NCBI GenBank assembly: GCA_037127255.1
Contig: JBANSL010000005.1
Location: 372,001 to 436,000, forward strand
Direction: 5' to 3'
Length of the DNA: 64,000 nt
Origin: Persicaria tinctoria
Lineage: Eukaryota > Streptophyta > Magnoliopsida > Caryophyllales > Polygonaceae
Shown here piece by piece: positions 11,497-22,600 of the stretch. The notes beneath the pieces are model-generated. The model worked only from the letters and a program-made list of their open reading frames with translations, searched no databases and was not told the origin of the DNA. Every line of letters begins with the position of its first letter. Positions within the stretch are counted from its first letter, which is position 1. The position numbers and the translations under genes were made by a program.

Positions 11497-14400
11497 TCAA
11501 ATTATGAAGCTCCAAGACTCCTTGATCAAGTCTGAGCAAATAAGCTCTCTGTAGTAGCGGGATAGCTTCTCATATGTGATTGTGGTGACATCTCCGCCAA
11601 ATACAACAGCCTCGATTGCTTTCACTGTAAACACCCCGCAAGCACTTCTGCACACACTCACAAGCGCAGACAAATAGGGGTGTGTCAACAACAGATAAAC
11701 AGAAAGTAAATGTATGTCAACAATTAATATGAAAGTTAGGTAAGAGTACAAACCCAGATTTATCATGGACCATGTCAGGGACCTTCCTTATCTCAAATGG
11801 TGTGGTGCTAAATTTTTCATATATTCCGCACTTCTCCAGGTGTATAGGAAGCCAGTGAGCAATAGGCTGCAGTTCTGCATCTACTACACCCTTGCCGACA
11901 CCGTAGACATTGCAGTCATAGACATTGATCACCTTCTGATCAATTATGATCTCTAAGGCAACCCAGTGTTTGTTGATGACGTTAAAGGGTGTGTAAATCT
12001 TGTTTGCAGACGCCCATGGTTTGCCATACTGGTCAGGGAAAAGACCAAGGAAATAGCTCCCAATCATGTCTGACACAGGCAAATCTGCTTTGTACGCTTT
12101 GGCGCAAGCTGACAGGTAGTTCTGATAGAACAGCCAATCAAGGACAATGACCTCTGCATACTTATCGGCTTCCTCATGGATCCTCTTCCTCAAATAATAC
12201 AACCCTGCTTCAATATGCTACAACACGCAGTAACAAGCTACTGTCAGCGCTAGGTATACAACGACAAATATCAATAAACAAAAACCAAAAGACAAACAAT
12301 ATGAAAATATAATTGCTGCCAGATCGTTTACCGAACACTCCAGCCACATGTCCTTGTTAAGAATTGGTTTAAAAAAGGATTTATCAACTCTTCCGGAAGC
12401 AACAACGACAGAAAAATCCCTGAAAACAAGCAAAAATTATGAATTAAACACAGAGTCATAAGAGGTAGAGGTGTCAGCGCAAGACAGTTAATGATTATAT
12501 AACGAGTAAAAAGATAAAAAAAAATACCGATTACTCTTCATAGTTTTGTACAAGAACTCATGATCGTCTTCACTTAAAAGCGACTTGTTAACATTGTGCT
12601 TGGGCCACCTTCCTTTCTTTCCTTGCTGCTCAAATGGACTCGTCAGAAAAGTACTCGCTTTTGGGATACGCTTGGATCGCCTGAGTTCTTCAATCTCTTC
12701 GACTACTTTAGGGTGCTTACTGAAGGCAACCCAGTCAGTCACTACAGGCAATGGAAGCTTGTCAGCATTTTCATCACCTTCAGGAGAATCGAGGATGATA
12801 GTCCCTGGTGGTGCAATGGTAGGAGGTGGAGTTACTGCAATGTCAGCCTTCTCGTCCCCATCAACCTGGCCACCTAATGGGGTACCAACATCCTTACACT
12901 CCTCGCTGCTTGGCTTCACTAGCAGGTCAGCTCCTACATCCTCACTGGTGCTCTGCGGTCCCCTGTCAGCATCTTCAACTCTTGGCTCCATGGACATCAA
13001 ATCAGAATCACGGCCTAGATCAACAGCATATTGAGCTGAATCTGACTCTATTGTCCTCTGTCCTTCAACCAATGTGACAGGAATGATAGACTCAGGAACC
13101 ACAACATCACCTGTAATTCTTTGGGCTTCATCTCTCTCATCACCACAGGAAGATGTCTTCATTTGATTAGAATCTTTGGGTGAATCCAACTCAGCTTCCT
13201 GCTCAGCAATAGCATCCTCGACGATAACACCCATCTTCATGTCAGCATTCACCACTTTGGTACTTGATTGATCAATGTTGACAGATGACTGTGACCTTGC
13301 AACAGTAGATTCATTCAGTGTTACCCTGTTCTCAAGGGAATTGTACTTTTCCATCAGGTCTGTCACCATTGCAACAAGTTCAACCGCCCTATCAACACGA
13401 AAGCCCAGCTCATTTAGACGTGCAGACAATTCTTCGAGCTTTTCAACCCTTCTTACTAAATCATCTACGCGTGCAGGAAGCTCTTCAAGTTTTTCAATCC
13501 TTTTAATTAAATCTTGTACCCAAACTGGGTTGAATTTAGCGTCAGCCTCACCAGCAACACCACGCCCTTTTGCATTTTCATCTTTGTCACCACCATCCAA
13601 CCCTGGCTCTTTTGAATGCTCGTCAAACACTCCCTTCCGGTTGCCACCACAATCCCCCTTGTCATCACCCCCAGTGTCTCTGTTGGCACCTACCTCCATC
13701 TTTTCATCACCAATAGTGTCGCCGTCTTGACCATCTCCCACAACATCTTCAGTGTCAGCATCAATTCCTTTGTTCAGAAGTAACAGAGTATTCTCAATGA
13801 TAGCATTAACATTGGTGTCATCAACCCCTTCCCTGCCGTCATTTGGGTCAGCGTCCTCAGTGTCAGCATCAACCCCTTGGCTGCCATCTACTTGATCATC
13901 ATTGGGGTCAGCCTTTGCTGTGTCAGCCTGGGCTTCACCTTGCACCTCACCAACCGGTACAATCGCTCTGCAGACATCATTCACAACTTCAACGGGGGAT
14001 AGACACGCATCAACAGGGAGTTGGGGGATAGAGGAAGACTTGTTTGAACTGCTACTTTTGTACAACATTCTACGTTTCCCTGTACTTCCCATAGCTTTCT
14101 TCCTCTTCTTCAAAATATACTGAATAGGTTTATCCTCGTCAGATGTATCACAAGCATATCCAACAGCCTCCTCCCTGTCAGCACCACCCTCCTTGGATAC
14201 CCTGTCTGCATCCAGTGTTGTTGTCTCTGTGTCAGCATAAACAATCACATCTCTCTTAGATTCTTCACAACTGTTAAAGGCAACAGCCTTCTTCCTAATC
14301 CTCCCAGCCTTCCTCCTGATTGATTTTATAACTTCTACGTCAGCCTTCCTCCCATCTTGAGGTTTGGTTGGTGGAGTTCCACTAGAACGCCCTCTCCTCA

Positions 14401-16385
14401 AAGCAACTCTCTTCCCCTGGGTCTCAGTGGATGTACCTTTCTGCTTCTTCTTAGAAGGCTTTCCTGTGTCAGCATTTTTCCTCTTCTTCCCCTTCTCTAC
14501 ATCAACAGATTTGCCCTCAACATTTCCTTCGTCAGCCTCACGTTTCCTGTTCGTTCGCTTCTCTATCTCAGCAGATCTCTCCTCTTCCTCTCCGCCAACA
14601 AAACCATACTCAAAAGACATAAATGATTCAATCTCTGACCCATCATTACGTAAAAACTTGTTTTCATATGCATACTTGCGCATATGCCGACAATCATACA
14701 GAATATCAGTAGGTGGTTGCGAAAACATAGGCTCCCCAATGGCATCACAAACATCGTCAGCCTCTTCATCGATATAACCCATGCCTGGGGTTCTTGCAAA
14801 CTCTCCGTAGTTTGGAAACAGCGGTGTCTATCATGCACATAAAAAAAATATAAATAAGAAAACACATGTATATAAGAAGACAGAGTTGGTGTCAGCACTG
14901 ATATATTTCTCTTACCAAGTCGCCATCGAATAGCTCGTCAGCTTCATCATAACTGTGCCTAACCTTGCAAACCCAGTGCAAGGAATGAGGATCTCTATCA
15001 TTCATCCTCAAATTACAGGCAAACTTTTCAGCCAATGCCGGAAAGGCTTCCAATATCCAGGCCTGTAAAAACAAAACAAGTGGTCATGCAAAACACAAGT
15101 AATGAATGCTGACACAAGTAATGAATACATGCAATGCTGACACATAGTGAGAATTGATTGCAAGGATATATCAAACAAGTAAACAGAATACCTGGAAAGC
15201 AATCCAATATCCATACAACTCATACGAAGGCCTAGCTTTCTTGCGATCCATCGTAGCTGACTTCTTCAAGGCCTTCAATAGGGCTTCATAGGACTGTCTG
15301 CCCCATGGATATTGTCCAAACGTCTCGTCATCGCAAGCAAGGGATAGATTTTCCTCAGTGATGTAGTCTATCCGCCTATAACACACAACCATCTCGATGA
15401 GCAACAGCCTTGCTAGATATAGCTTCTTCTTCGATGTCTTCTTCATTTTTCGGAAACAATCCATCAAATCATCGTGGGAGCATTTATCAATCCCAAGAAA
15501 ATCAGAAAAAGTCACTGCTTTTGGAGGTTTGCAGACGCGGTCTTCACATGGAAGACCAGTCATTACATGGAACTCAGCAAGAGAGAAACGAGCTATCAGT
15601 CCATCAACTTTGAACCATAGTTCCTTCTTCTTCTTTGTCTTAACCTGACGCAACATCATTTGATGGATTAACTGAAAGTTAACCATCATATTGTTGCCCT
15701 GTGAAAGCACCCATCCCAGACAGCTCTCCTTCAAGATCTTGTAGTGCAAGGGCAGCAACTCTTCTTTAATGATGTCACATACTGCAGGCCGGCAGTACAG
15801 ATTAGATCTGGCGTGAAATCGTTCTTTGTATGGAATGCAATACTTCAATTTCTGCAAAAAATGTATACAGATTCAATACCAAAACACCTGTCAGCATTTG
15901 AGGCAAACAAAATGACAACACCTGCTACATAAATTTCATAGACTCACATCAAATTTGCATTTGTAGTTATCGAGATCAGTTGAGGTCCCTGTCAACATAA
16001 CAAAAACAAGATAACCAAAGAGACAAATGGATGTCAGCCCCACAGAAATATGAACCCAAACACAAACACGCACACCACACCCATACCACGCCAAAAATCA
16101 AAGACGACAAATAGTAGACATGCAAAGGGGTGGAGATGAATTCAAAAAGAACGGAATGAGATGCCAAAATCGATGTCAGCATTACAGAAGAGAGGTCGTA
16201 ACTACTCAACAACGCACATACTAGTACGATTCAGAACGAACAACACACATTTCATCCCAAACAACCCTAAAGACACCAATCGCAACATCGCAAAACCTCG
16301 CCAACGCATAATCAACCATAATCAAAACCCTAACACACAGAAACGGTCCAAAATCAACAAATCACTTACCTTCGCTGATAGCCAT
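11497..16385 (-). CDS. DUF1985-Ulp1 (C48) protease-like gene, arm 2, intact
   Basis: Exons on the minus strand: 16370-16385, 15948-15988, 15192-15851, 14916-15062, 12528-14827, 12332-12419, 11754-12217 and 11497-11647, together 1288 residues. DUF1985-type domain at about 40-240, then basic segments that could import it to the nucleus (KKRK, KKKQK), an acidic repeat-rich middle, a coiled coil with doubled EKLEELxAR, and a C-terminal Ulp1 domain with HWVALEI, VYDCN and SACGVF. The C48 His, Asp and Cys are present; the Gln usually six residues before the Cys is Asp and the usual DCG is ACG, so activity is uncertain. Known: DUF1985 plus Ulp1 proteins occur in plant MULEs, and from memory VANC anti-silencing proteins of VANDAL elements also contain DUF1985. 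Inferred: this is the element's accessory factor. Confidence 0.85.
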
Positions 16386-16559
16386 ACTGAATAACCTTCA
16401 ACACCGAGCGAGAACGAGCACGAAACGGCCGGGAAACGACGCTTCTCGGATGAAACCGCGATGGAGAGAGCGAGAAACGAGAGAGAGAAAGAGAGGGAGT
16501 GAGCAGTTGAGTGGTATCGGGGGTGGGGGTGATGGAGTGTGTTTGTGCGCGTGTGCCGT

Positions 16560-16642
16560 TTTGTATAGTTTGGCAAATTATACAAAAACGTGTATATTTC
16601 GCTAATTGGGCCAAAATTTGCGCCTTCGGCGCAAATTTTCTC
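16560..16642 (-). repeat. MULE terminus (ULP1 side), right end of block
   Basis: Exact complement of the left terminus, including the GCGCAAATTTT-type hairpin near 16613-16639. It ends ...TTTTCTC at 16642. Confidence 0.75.
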
Positions 16643-17470
16643 ATACATTAATACCTTCAATGTAAATGATTCTAGGGAAAATCCCTTGTGTGAACATAAG
16701 CTTTTGCAAATTGTCACGCAAAGTTTTCATAAATTTTGAGTGGTAACTATGAGTTTTTGTAAAAGTTTGTGTGATAACCACAGTATATTTTAGTATTAAA
16801 ATTTTGAGATTTTGGTTTTAAAAAACCTTAAAAAATGATATTATTGTATACGTATTAATTATTATGGAAAATATTTTATAGCATTATGCATTAGTTTGCA
16901 TCTCTTTTAAAAGTAATTTTTTTTATATCAAACCATTTTTTTTCTTCAAAATCTTATGTATTCAAGTTTGAATTGTTTTAAATGTTTAGCTTTCATTTTT
17001 TTTAAGAAAAATATCTCAAAATAATATGAACAATCAGTAATGAACCAATATTAATACAATTTTTGAAATTTTCTAAAAAGAATACAAACTCGCATTGCAT
17101 ATTTAATAATTTTTTCTACGAGATAAATTTTGACCAATTTTTTGGTTGATTTTTTTTATGTGGCAAACGAAGGTTAAAAAATTTGATGATGTGATGTCAC
17201 ATCATTAAATGCCAATTTTTTTTTTTTAAATATTACTTTGAGTATAAATTAGATTTTTAGGTTTAATTTTTATTCTAATAATGCACAATAATAAAAATAT
17301 AAGATATAGTTATTTAAGCTAATTTATCAAAATCTCATGGTTACCATAAGAACTATGATGAAACTTCATGGTTACAATGCAGAATTTATAAAAAAAAAAT
17401 TATGTATCATACGAAATTTGCTATCGTTCATTGTCACCATAAAGAATTTCCCATGATCCTCATTATAATT
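16643..17470. other. AT-rich intergenic DNA
   Basis: Long A and T runs and no frame with coding character on either strand. I see no gene, repeat family or clear element end here. Confidence 0.6.
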
Positions 17471-19632
17471 ACTTTGTACTCTGATTTCGAATTTCAAAAA
17501 GTTTACCTGTTGTCCCGACGCCTCTCCATAAGTATGGAGGAATGGAGGATATGAATAATTTTCGTGTTCTGTTGACAGGAAGCTTTCAGAAAGATAACAC
17601 AATCGTCTGCAAAAAACAGATGAGAAAACTGAGGAGCTGTAGGCGCCACCTTTATGGCGATAGAGGGTCACCTTGTCTCAGCCCCCGATCCGGTGTGAAG
17701 ACAGTAGACGAACCCCCTTCCATCAGAATTGAAAAGCTGACCGTTGTCACACACTTCATAACCAGCGATATCCACCTCTCCGAGAATTTGAGGAAGGAGA
17801 TTCGAGAGAAGTTGGGAATCTGTGAGGTGTCAAAGCATGATCGTTATCTAGGTTTGCCCACTATGATTGGCAGATCAAAAAAGATCATTTTCGAGCAGTT
17901 AAAGGAACAAGTGTGGAAAAAGATGAAAGGGTGGAAAGAGAAGACATTGTCAAGAGCGGGAAAGGAGGTCCTAATCAAAGCGGTTGCTCAAGCGATTCCT
18001 ACCTACACTATGTCCTGTTTTCTTCTGCCGACTGGGCTGTGTCATGAGATTGAAATGATGCTTTGTGACTTTTGGTGGGGAGAGAGTGACGGCAAGAAGA
18101 AGACACATTAGATGAGCTGGAAACGGATGTGCAGATCGAAAGCTAGAGGAGGAATGGGATTCAGAAATCTGGAGGTTTTCAACAGAGCTTTCCTTGCCAG
18201 ACAAGCATGGAGGATTCTACAGGAACCCGATTCACTACTTGCTAAAGTGTTGAAAGCCAGATACTTTCCGCAGAAGACATTTCTGGAGGCTGAGGTGGGG
18301 TATAATTCTAGCTATACTTGGCGAAGTATTATCAGCGGGAGGAACGCGCTAGAGGAGGGTCTTGTATGGTGTGTCGGAAATGGTGCAAACATAAGGGTAT
18401 GGGAAGATAAATGGATAAGTCGTCCGGCAAGCTTCAAGGTCCTTGGGAACTTCTACGGAGGTGACCCAGAGCTTCGGGTTGTAGATCTTATTGACTGGGA
18501 AGTGGGCCGATGGGACGAGGTGTAACTAAGGAGGTTCCTTTTACCGTGTGACATAGAGGAAGTCCGGCAGATCAGGCTCGTCGACCCAATGGTTCAGGAT
18601 CAGCTCTTGTGGAGCCAATTGAAGAACGGAATCTTCACAGTAAGGTCAGCGTATCATGCGATACTAGAGAAGTCTTTACAGAGGAGGGATGCGGCTCGTA
18701 CCTCGGACATGGCCACGACGAAAAGGGCATGGAAATCTTTGTGGAAGCTCCGTGTCCCCGAAGGTCTCTTCCTTCGTATGGAGAGTTGCTGCAGATGTGT
18801 TACCTTGCAAAACAAACCTGCACCGGAGGAGAATTACAGAGGATGCAACTTGTGATGTGTGTGGCCGAGAGGAATCCTGTTTTCACGCTTTGTTTGAGTG
18901 CAGCAGAGCTAGGAAGGTATGGAAGAAGGAACCATAATTGGAGAGATACTGGCTAAGTCATACAACGTTTCTTCCCACGTTCCAACAGATCCTCATCGAA
19001 GGATCAATTGGAGATAGGCAGATTTGGGCGCTGTTGGCTTGGCAGATATGGGGTGCCCGGAATAAGAGAATCTTTGAAGGAGTGGTCATGGAGGCAGACG
19101 AAATAATAAGGGACACAAAGGAGGCACTTGCTGTAGCAACGGCGGAAGGAGGTGGAGCAAGACAAGCGAGGGGACTTTGAAGATTAACTGCGATGCGAGT
19201 CTGCCCCCTGATCAAGTGCCAGTGATAGGTGTGGTGTGCCGAGATCGGCGAGGAGAGCTTATCTTTCCAAGCTAGAGGGAGATCGAACATACAAGATCAG
19301 TTGAAGTGGCCGAGGCGGAGAGTGTGCGCTAGGTAGTGCAGTTAGCTAAGGAGAGAGGATTGCGGCATATTCTGATCGAGTTTGATTGTCTAGCACTAGT
19401 AGCAAAGCTTCAGAATGGGTGCCAAGGAAAGGGCGTCCTGTTTAACCTTATTTCTGACATTTTAGCTTTGACGTCTTATTTTCAGTCCATTGGTTGGTCT
19501 TTTGTTAGTAGATTAGGGAATAGAGCGGCACATGTTTTAGCAGCCGAGAGACCTATTAGTCACTCGCTGTTTTTTTCTTTACAGTCGCTACCAGACTCTG
19601 TGGCTTTGAGTTTGATTAATGAAATGGAATGA
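17471..19632 (+). pseudogene. Decayed LINE with inverted 5' part
   Basis: From about 17720 onward the plus strand encodes the C-terminal part of a plant LINE ORF2: YLGLPTMIGRSKK, GKEVLIKAVAQAIPTY and FWWGESDG, then GGMGFRNLEVFNRAFLARQAW after a stop at 18109-18111. Next come a zf-RVT segment (TWRSIISGR, RVWEDKW, CDVCGREESCFHALFECS) and an RNase H-like tail at 19336-19632 (IEFDCLALVAKLQNG, RAAHVLA). Stops and frameshifts near 18109, 18523 and 18730-19200 kill it. About 17471-17715 holds the upstream reverse transcriptase piece on the MINUS strand (RGLRQGDPLSP, SHLFFADDCVIFLKA, YGEASGQQVNFLKFEI). The order matches a LINE insertion with 5' inversion, as made by twin priming. Confidence 0.85.
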
Positions 19633-19640
19633 CCTTATGG

Positions 19641-22600
19641 TCTTGAAACTTTTTGTTTCCTGAACGAAACATTCTGTTTTAGGGATAGGGACATTCCGCT
19701 TTTCGGGACAATGAAAACCCACTCTGTTTTAATTTTCGAGGCATTAGAAACTTTTTGTTTCCTGAACGGGACATTCTGTTTTAGGGACATGGACATTCCG
19801 CTTTTCGGGACAATGATAACCCAGTCTGTTTTCATTTTCGAGGCATTTGAAACTTTTTATTTCCTTAACAGGACATTCTACTTTAGGAACAGGGACATTC
19901 TGCTTTTCGGGACAATGAAAACATACTCTATTTTCATTTTCGAGGCATTTGAAACTTTTTTTTTCTTTAACACGGGACATTCTGCTTTAGGGACATGGAC
20001 ATTCCGCTTTTTGGGACAATGAAAACCCACTATGTTTTCATTTTCGAGCCATTTGAAACTTTCTATTTCCTTAACGGGACATTCTGCTTTAGGGACAGGG
20101 ACATTCCGTTTTTCCGGACAATAAAAACCCACTCTGTTTTTATTTTCAAGGCATTTGAACATTTCTCAGGACATTCTGCTTTAGGGAAAGGAAAATTCCG
20201 CTTTTCAGGACAACGAAAACCCACTCTATTTTCATTTTCGAGGCATTTGAACATTTCTGTTTTCTGAATGGGACATTCTGCTTTAGGGACGGACATTCTG
20301 CTTTTCGGGACAATGAAAACCAACTCTGTTTCATTTTCGAGGCATTTGAAACTTTCTATTTCCTTAACGGGAAACTCTTCTTTAGGGACAAGGACATTCC
20401 GCATTTCAGGACAATGAAAACCCACTCTGTTTTCATTTTCGAGGCATTTGAACATTTCTCAGGACATTCTGCTTTAGTGACAGGGACATTCCGCTTTTCG
20501 GGACAATTAAAACTCACTCTGTTTTCATTTTTTAGGCATTTGAAACTTTTTTTTTTCCTGAACGGGACATTATGTTTTAGGGACAGGGACATTACGTTTT
20601 TCGGGACAATGAAAACCTACTCTGTTTTCATTTTCGAGGCATTTGAAACTTTTTTTTTCCTTAAAGGGACATTATGTTTTAGGTACAGGGATATTACGTT
20701 TTTCGGGACAATGAAAACCTACTCTGTTTTCATTTTCGAGGGATTTGAAACTTTTTGTTTCCTTAACGGGACATTCAGCTTTAGGGTCACATTCCGCTAT
20801 TCGGGACAATTAAAACCCACTCTGTTTTAATTTACGAGGCATTTGAAACTTTTTGTTTCCTGAACGGGATATTCTGTTTTAGGGAAAGGGAAATTCTGCT
20901 TTTCGGAACAATGAAAACCTACTCTGTTTTCATTTTCGAGGCATTTGAAACTTTCTCTTCCCTTAAGGGGACATTCTTCTTTAGGGACAGGGACATTCCG
21001 CTTTTTAGGACAATGAAAACCCACTTTGTTTTAATTTTCGAGGCATTTAAACATTTCTTAGGACATTCTGTTTTAGAGGAAGGGACATTCCGCATTTCGG
21101 GATAGTGAAAACCTAATCTGTTTTCATTTTCGAGGCATTTGAAACTTTTTGTTTCCTTAACGGGACATTCTGCTTTAGGGACAGGGACATTCCGGATTTT
21201 GGGACAATGAAAACCCACTATGTTTTCATTTTCCCGACATTTGAAACTTTTTGTTTCCTGAACGGCACATTCTTCTTTAGGGACAGGGACATTCTACTTT
21301 TCGGGACAATGAAAACCCACTTTGTTTTCATTTTCGAGGCATTTGAAACTTTTTGTTTCTTTAACGGGACATTCTGCTTTAGGGAAATGGACAATCCGCT
21401 TTTCGGGACAATGAAAACCCACTCTGTTTTCATTTTCGAGGAATTTGAAACTTTTTGTTTCCTTAACGGGACGTTCTGCTTTAGGGATCGACATTCCGTT
21501 TTTCGGGAGAATGAAAACTCACTACGTTTTCATTTTGGAGGCATTTGAAACTTTCTATTTCCTTAACGGGACATACTTCTTTAGGGACAGGGACATTCTG
21601 TTTTAGGGACAGGGACATTCCTCTTTCCGGGACAATGAAAACCCACTCTATTTTAATTTTCGAGGAATTTGAACATTTTTGTTTTCTGAACGGGACATTC
21701 GGCTTTAGGGACAGAGACATTCCGCTTTTCAGGACAATGAAAACCCACTCTGTTTTAATTTTCGAGGCATTTGAAACTTTTTGTATCTTTAACGACATAT
21801 TCTGCTTTAGGGACAGAGAAATTCTGCTTTTCGAGACAATGAAAACCCAATCTGTTTTCTGAACGATACAGTCTGCTTTAGGGACAGGGACATTCCGCTT
21901 TTCAAGATAATGAAAACTCGGTTTTCATTTTCAAGGCATTTGAAACTTTCTATTTCCTTAACGGGACCTTATACTTTAGGTACAGGGACATTCCGCTTTT
22001 AAGGACAATGAAAACCCAATCTGTTTTCATTTTCGAGGCATTTGAACATTTCTCAGGACACTCTGTTTTAGGGACATGGACATTCCGCATTTCTGGACAA
22101 TGAAAACCCAGTATATTTTCATTTTCGAAGCATTTGAAACTTTTTGTTTCTTGAATGGGATATTCTGTTTTAGGGATAGGGATATTCCGCTTTTCGGGAC
22201 AATGAAAACCCACTCTGTTTTCATTTTCACGGCATTTGAAATTTTGAAATTTTTTGTTTCCTGAACGGGACATTCTGCTTTAGGGAAAGGGACATTTCGC
22301 TTTTCAAGACAATGAAAACCCAATCTGTTTTCTGAACGGGGCATTCTGCTTTAGGGACAGAGACATTCCGCTTTTCAGGACAATGAAAACCCACTCTGTT
22401 TTCATTTTCGAGGCATTTGAAACTTTCTGTTTCGTTAATGGGATCTTATACATTAGGGAAAGGGACATTCCGCTTTTCAGGACAATAAAAACCCACTTTG
22501 TTTTCATTTTCAAGGCATTTAAACATTTCTCAGGACATTCTGCTTTAGGGACAGGGACATTCCGCTTTTAGAGACAATGAAAACCCAATCTGTTTTCTGA

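Larger units (their letters stand above)
84..16180. repeat. Dispersed TGCTGACA octamer family
   Basis: By eye I count about 62 exact copies (either strand) and about 100 copies of the core GCTGAC in this block. Examples: 84, 123, 279, 1059, 1231, 1330, 1542, 1746, 1872, 2037, 2192, 2251, 2979, 3264, 4018, 4046, 4263, 4686, 4923, 4977, 5291, 5399, 5912, 6188, 6392, 7668, 7932, 8406, 8464, 8535 and 8664, plus their counterparts in copy 2 and arm 2. A usual fuller form is ATGCTGACA followed by C or G. Copies lie in exons, introns and flanks. Random expectation is about one half per 16 kb. I found only one exact copy to the right of 16642 (62426-62433). Confidence 0.9.
2518..16642. mobile_element. 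Composite MULE block (nested copies, VANDAL/Kaonashi-like)
   Basis: Bounded by the same terminus in opposite orientation, starting GAGAAAATTTGCG at 2518 and ending with its complement at 16642. Order: ULP1 gene (+), a second terminus at 7816, transposase (+), ULP1 gene (-). A single element is about 8.83 kb, with the transposase and ULP1 gene convergent. If 7807-11352 is flipped in place, an 8.83-kb element beginning at 2518 is flanked on both sides by TTTTCAATA, a perfect 9-bp MULE-type target duplication inside a sibling element whose two halves are the sequence up to 2517 and 11353-16642. The outer element's left end would lie about 1 kb before the window. MULEs carrying ULP1-like genes are known in plants; the nested history is inference. 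Confidence 0.8.
11344..16642 (-). repeat. Inverted arm 2 (5.3 kb)
   Basis: Reverse complement of 2518-7815. It contains the intact version of the ULP1-like gene and ends at the outer MULE terminus. The flank after 16642 (ATACATTAA...) is ordinary AT-rich DNA and shows no copy of TTTTCAATA, so 16642 is the right end of the outer element. Its own target duplication partner would be left of the window. Confidence 0.9.

Noticed and set aside
12585..14777. Several plus-strand open frames of 80-150 codons opposite the ULP1-like gene
   Set aside because: Antisense shadows of the 2.3-kb exon 5; no splice structure or recognisable domain.
2518..16642. Simple palindromic amplification or a foldback element with 5.3-kb TIRs
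   Set aside because: The second terminus at 7816, the partial transposase before 2518 and the 9-bp TTTTCAATA pair are better explained by two nested copies plus a flip.
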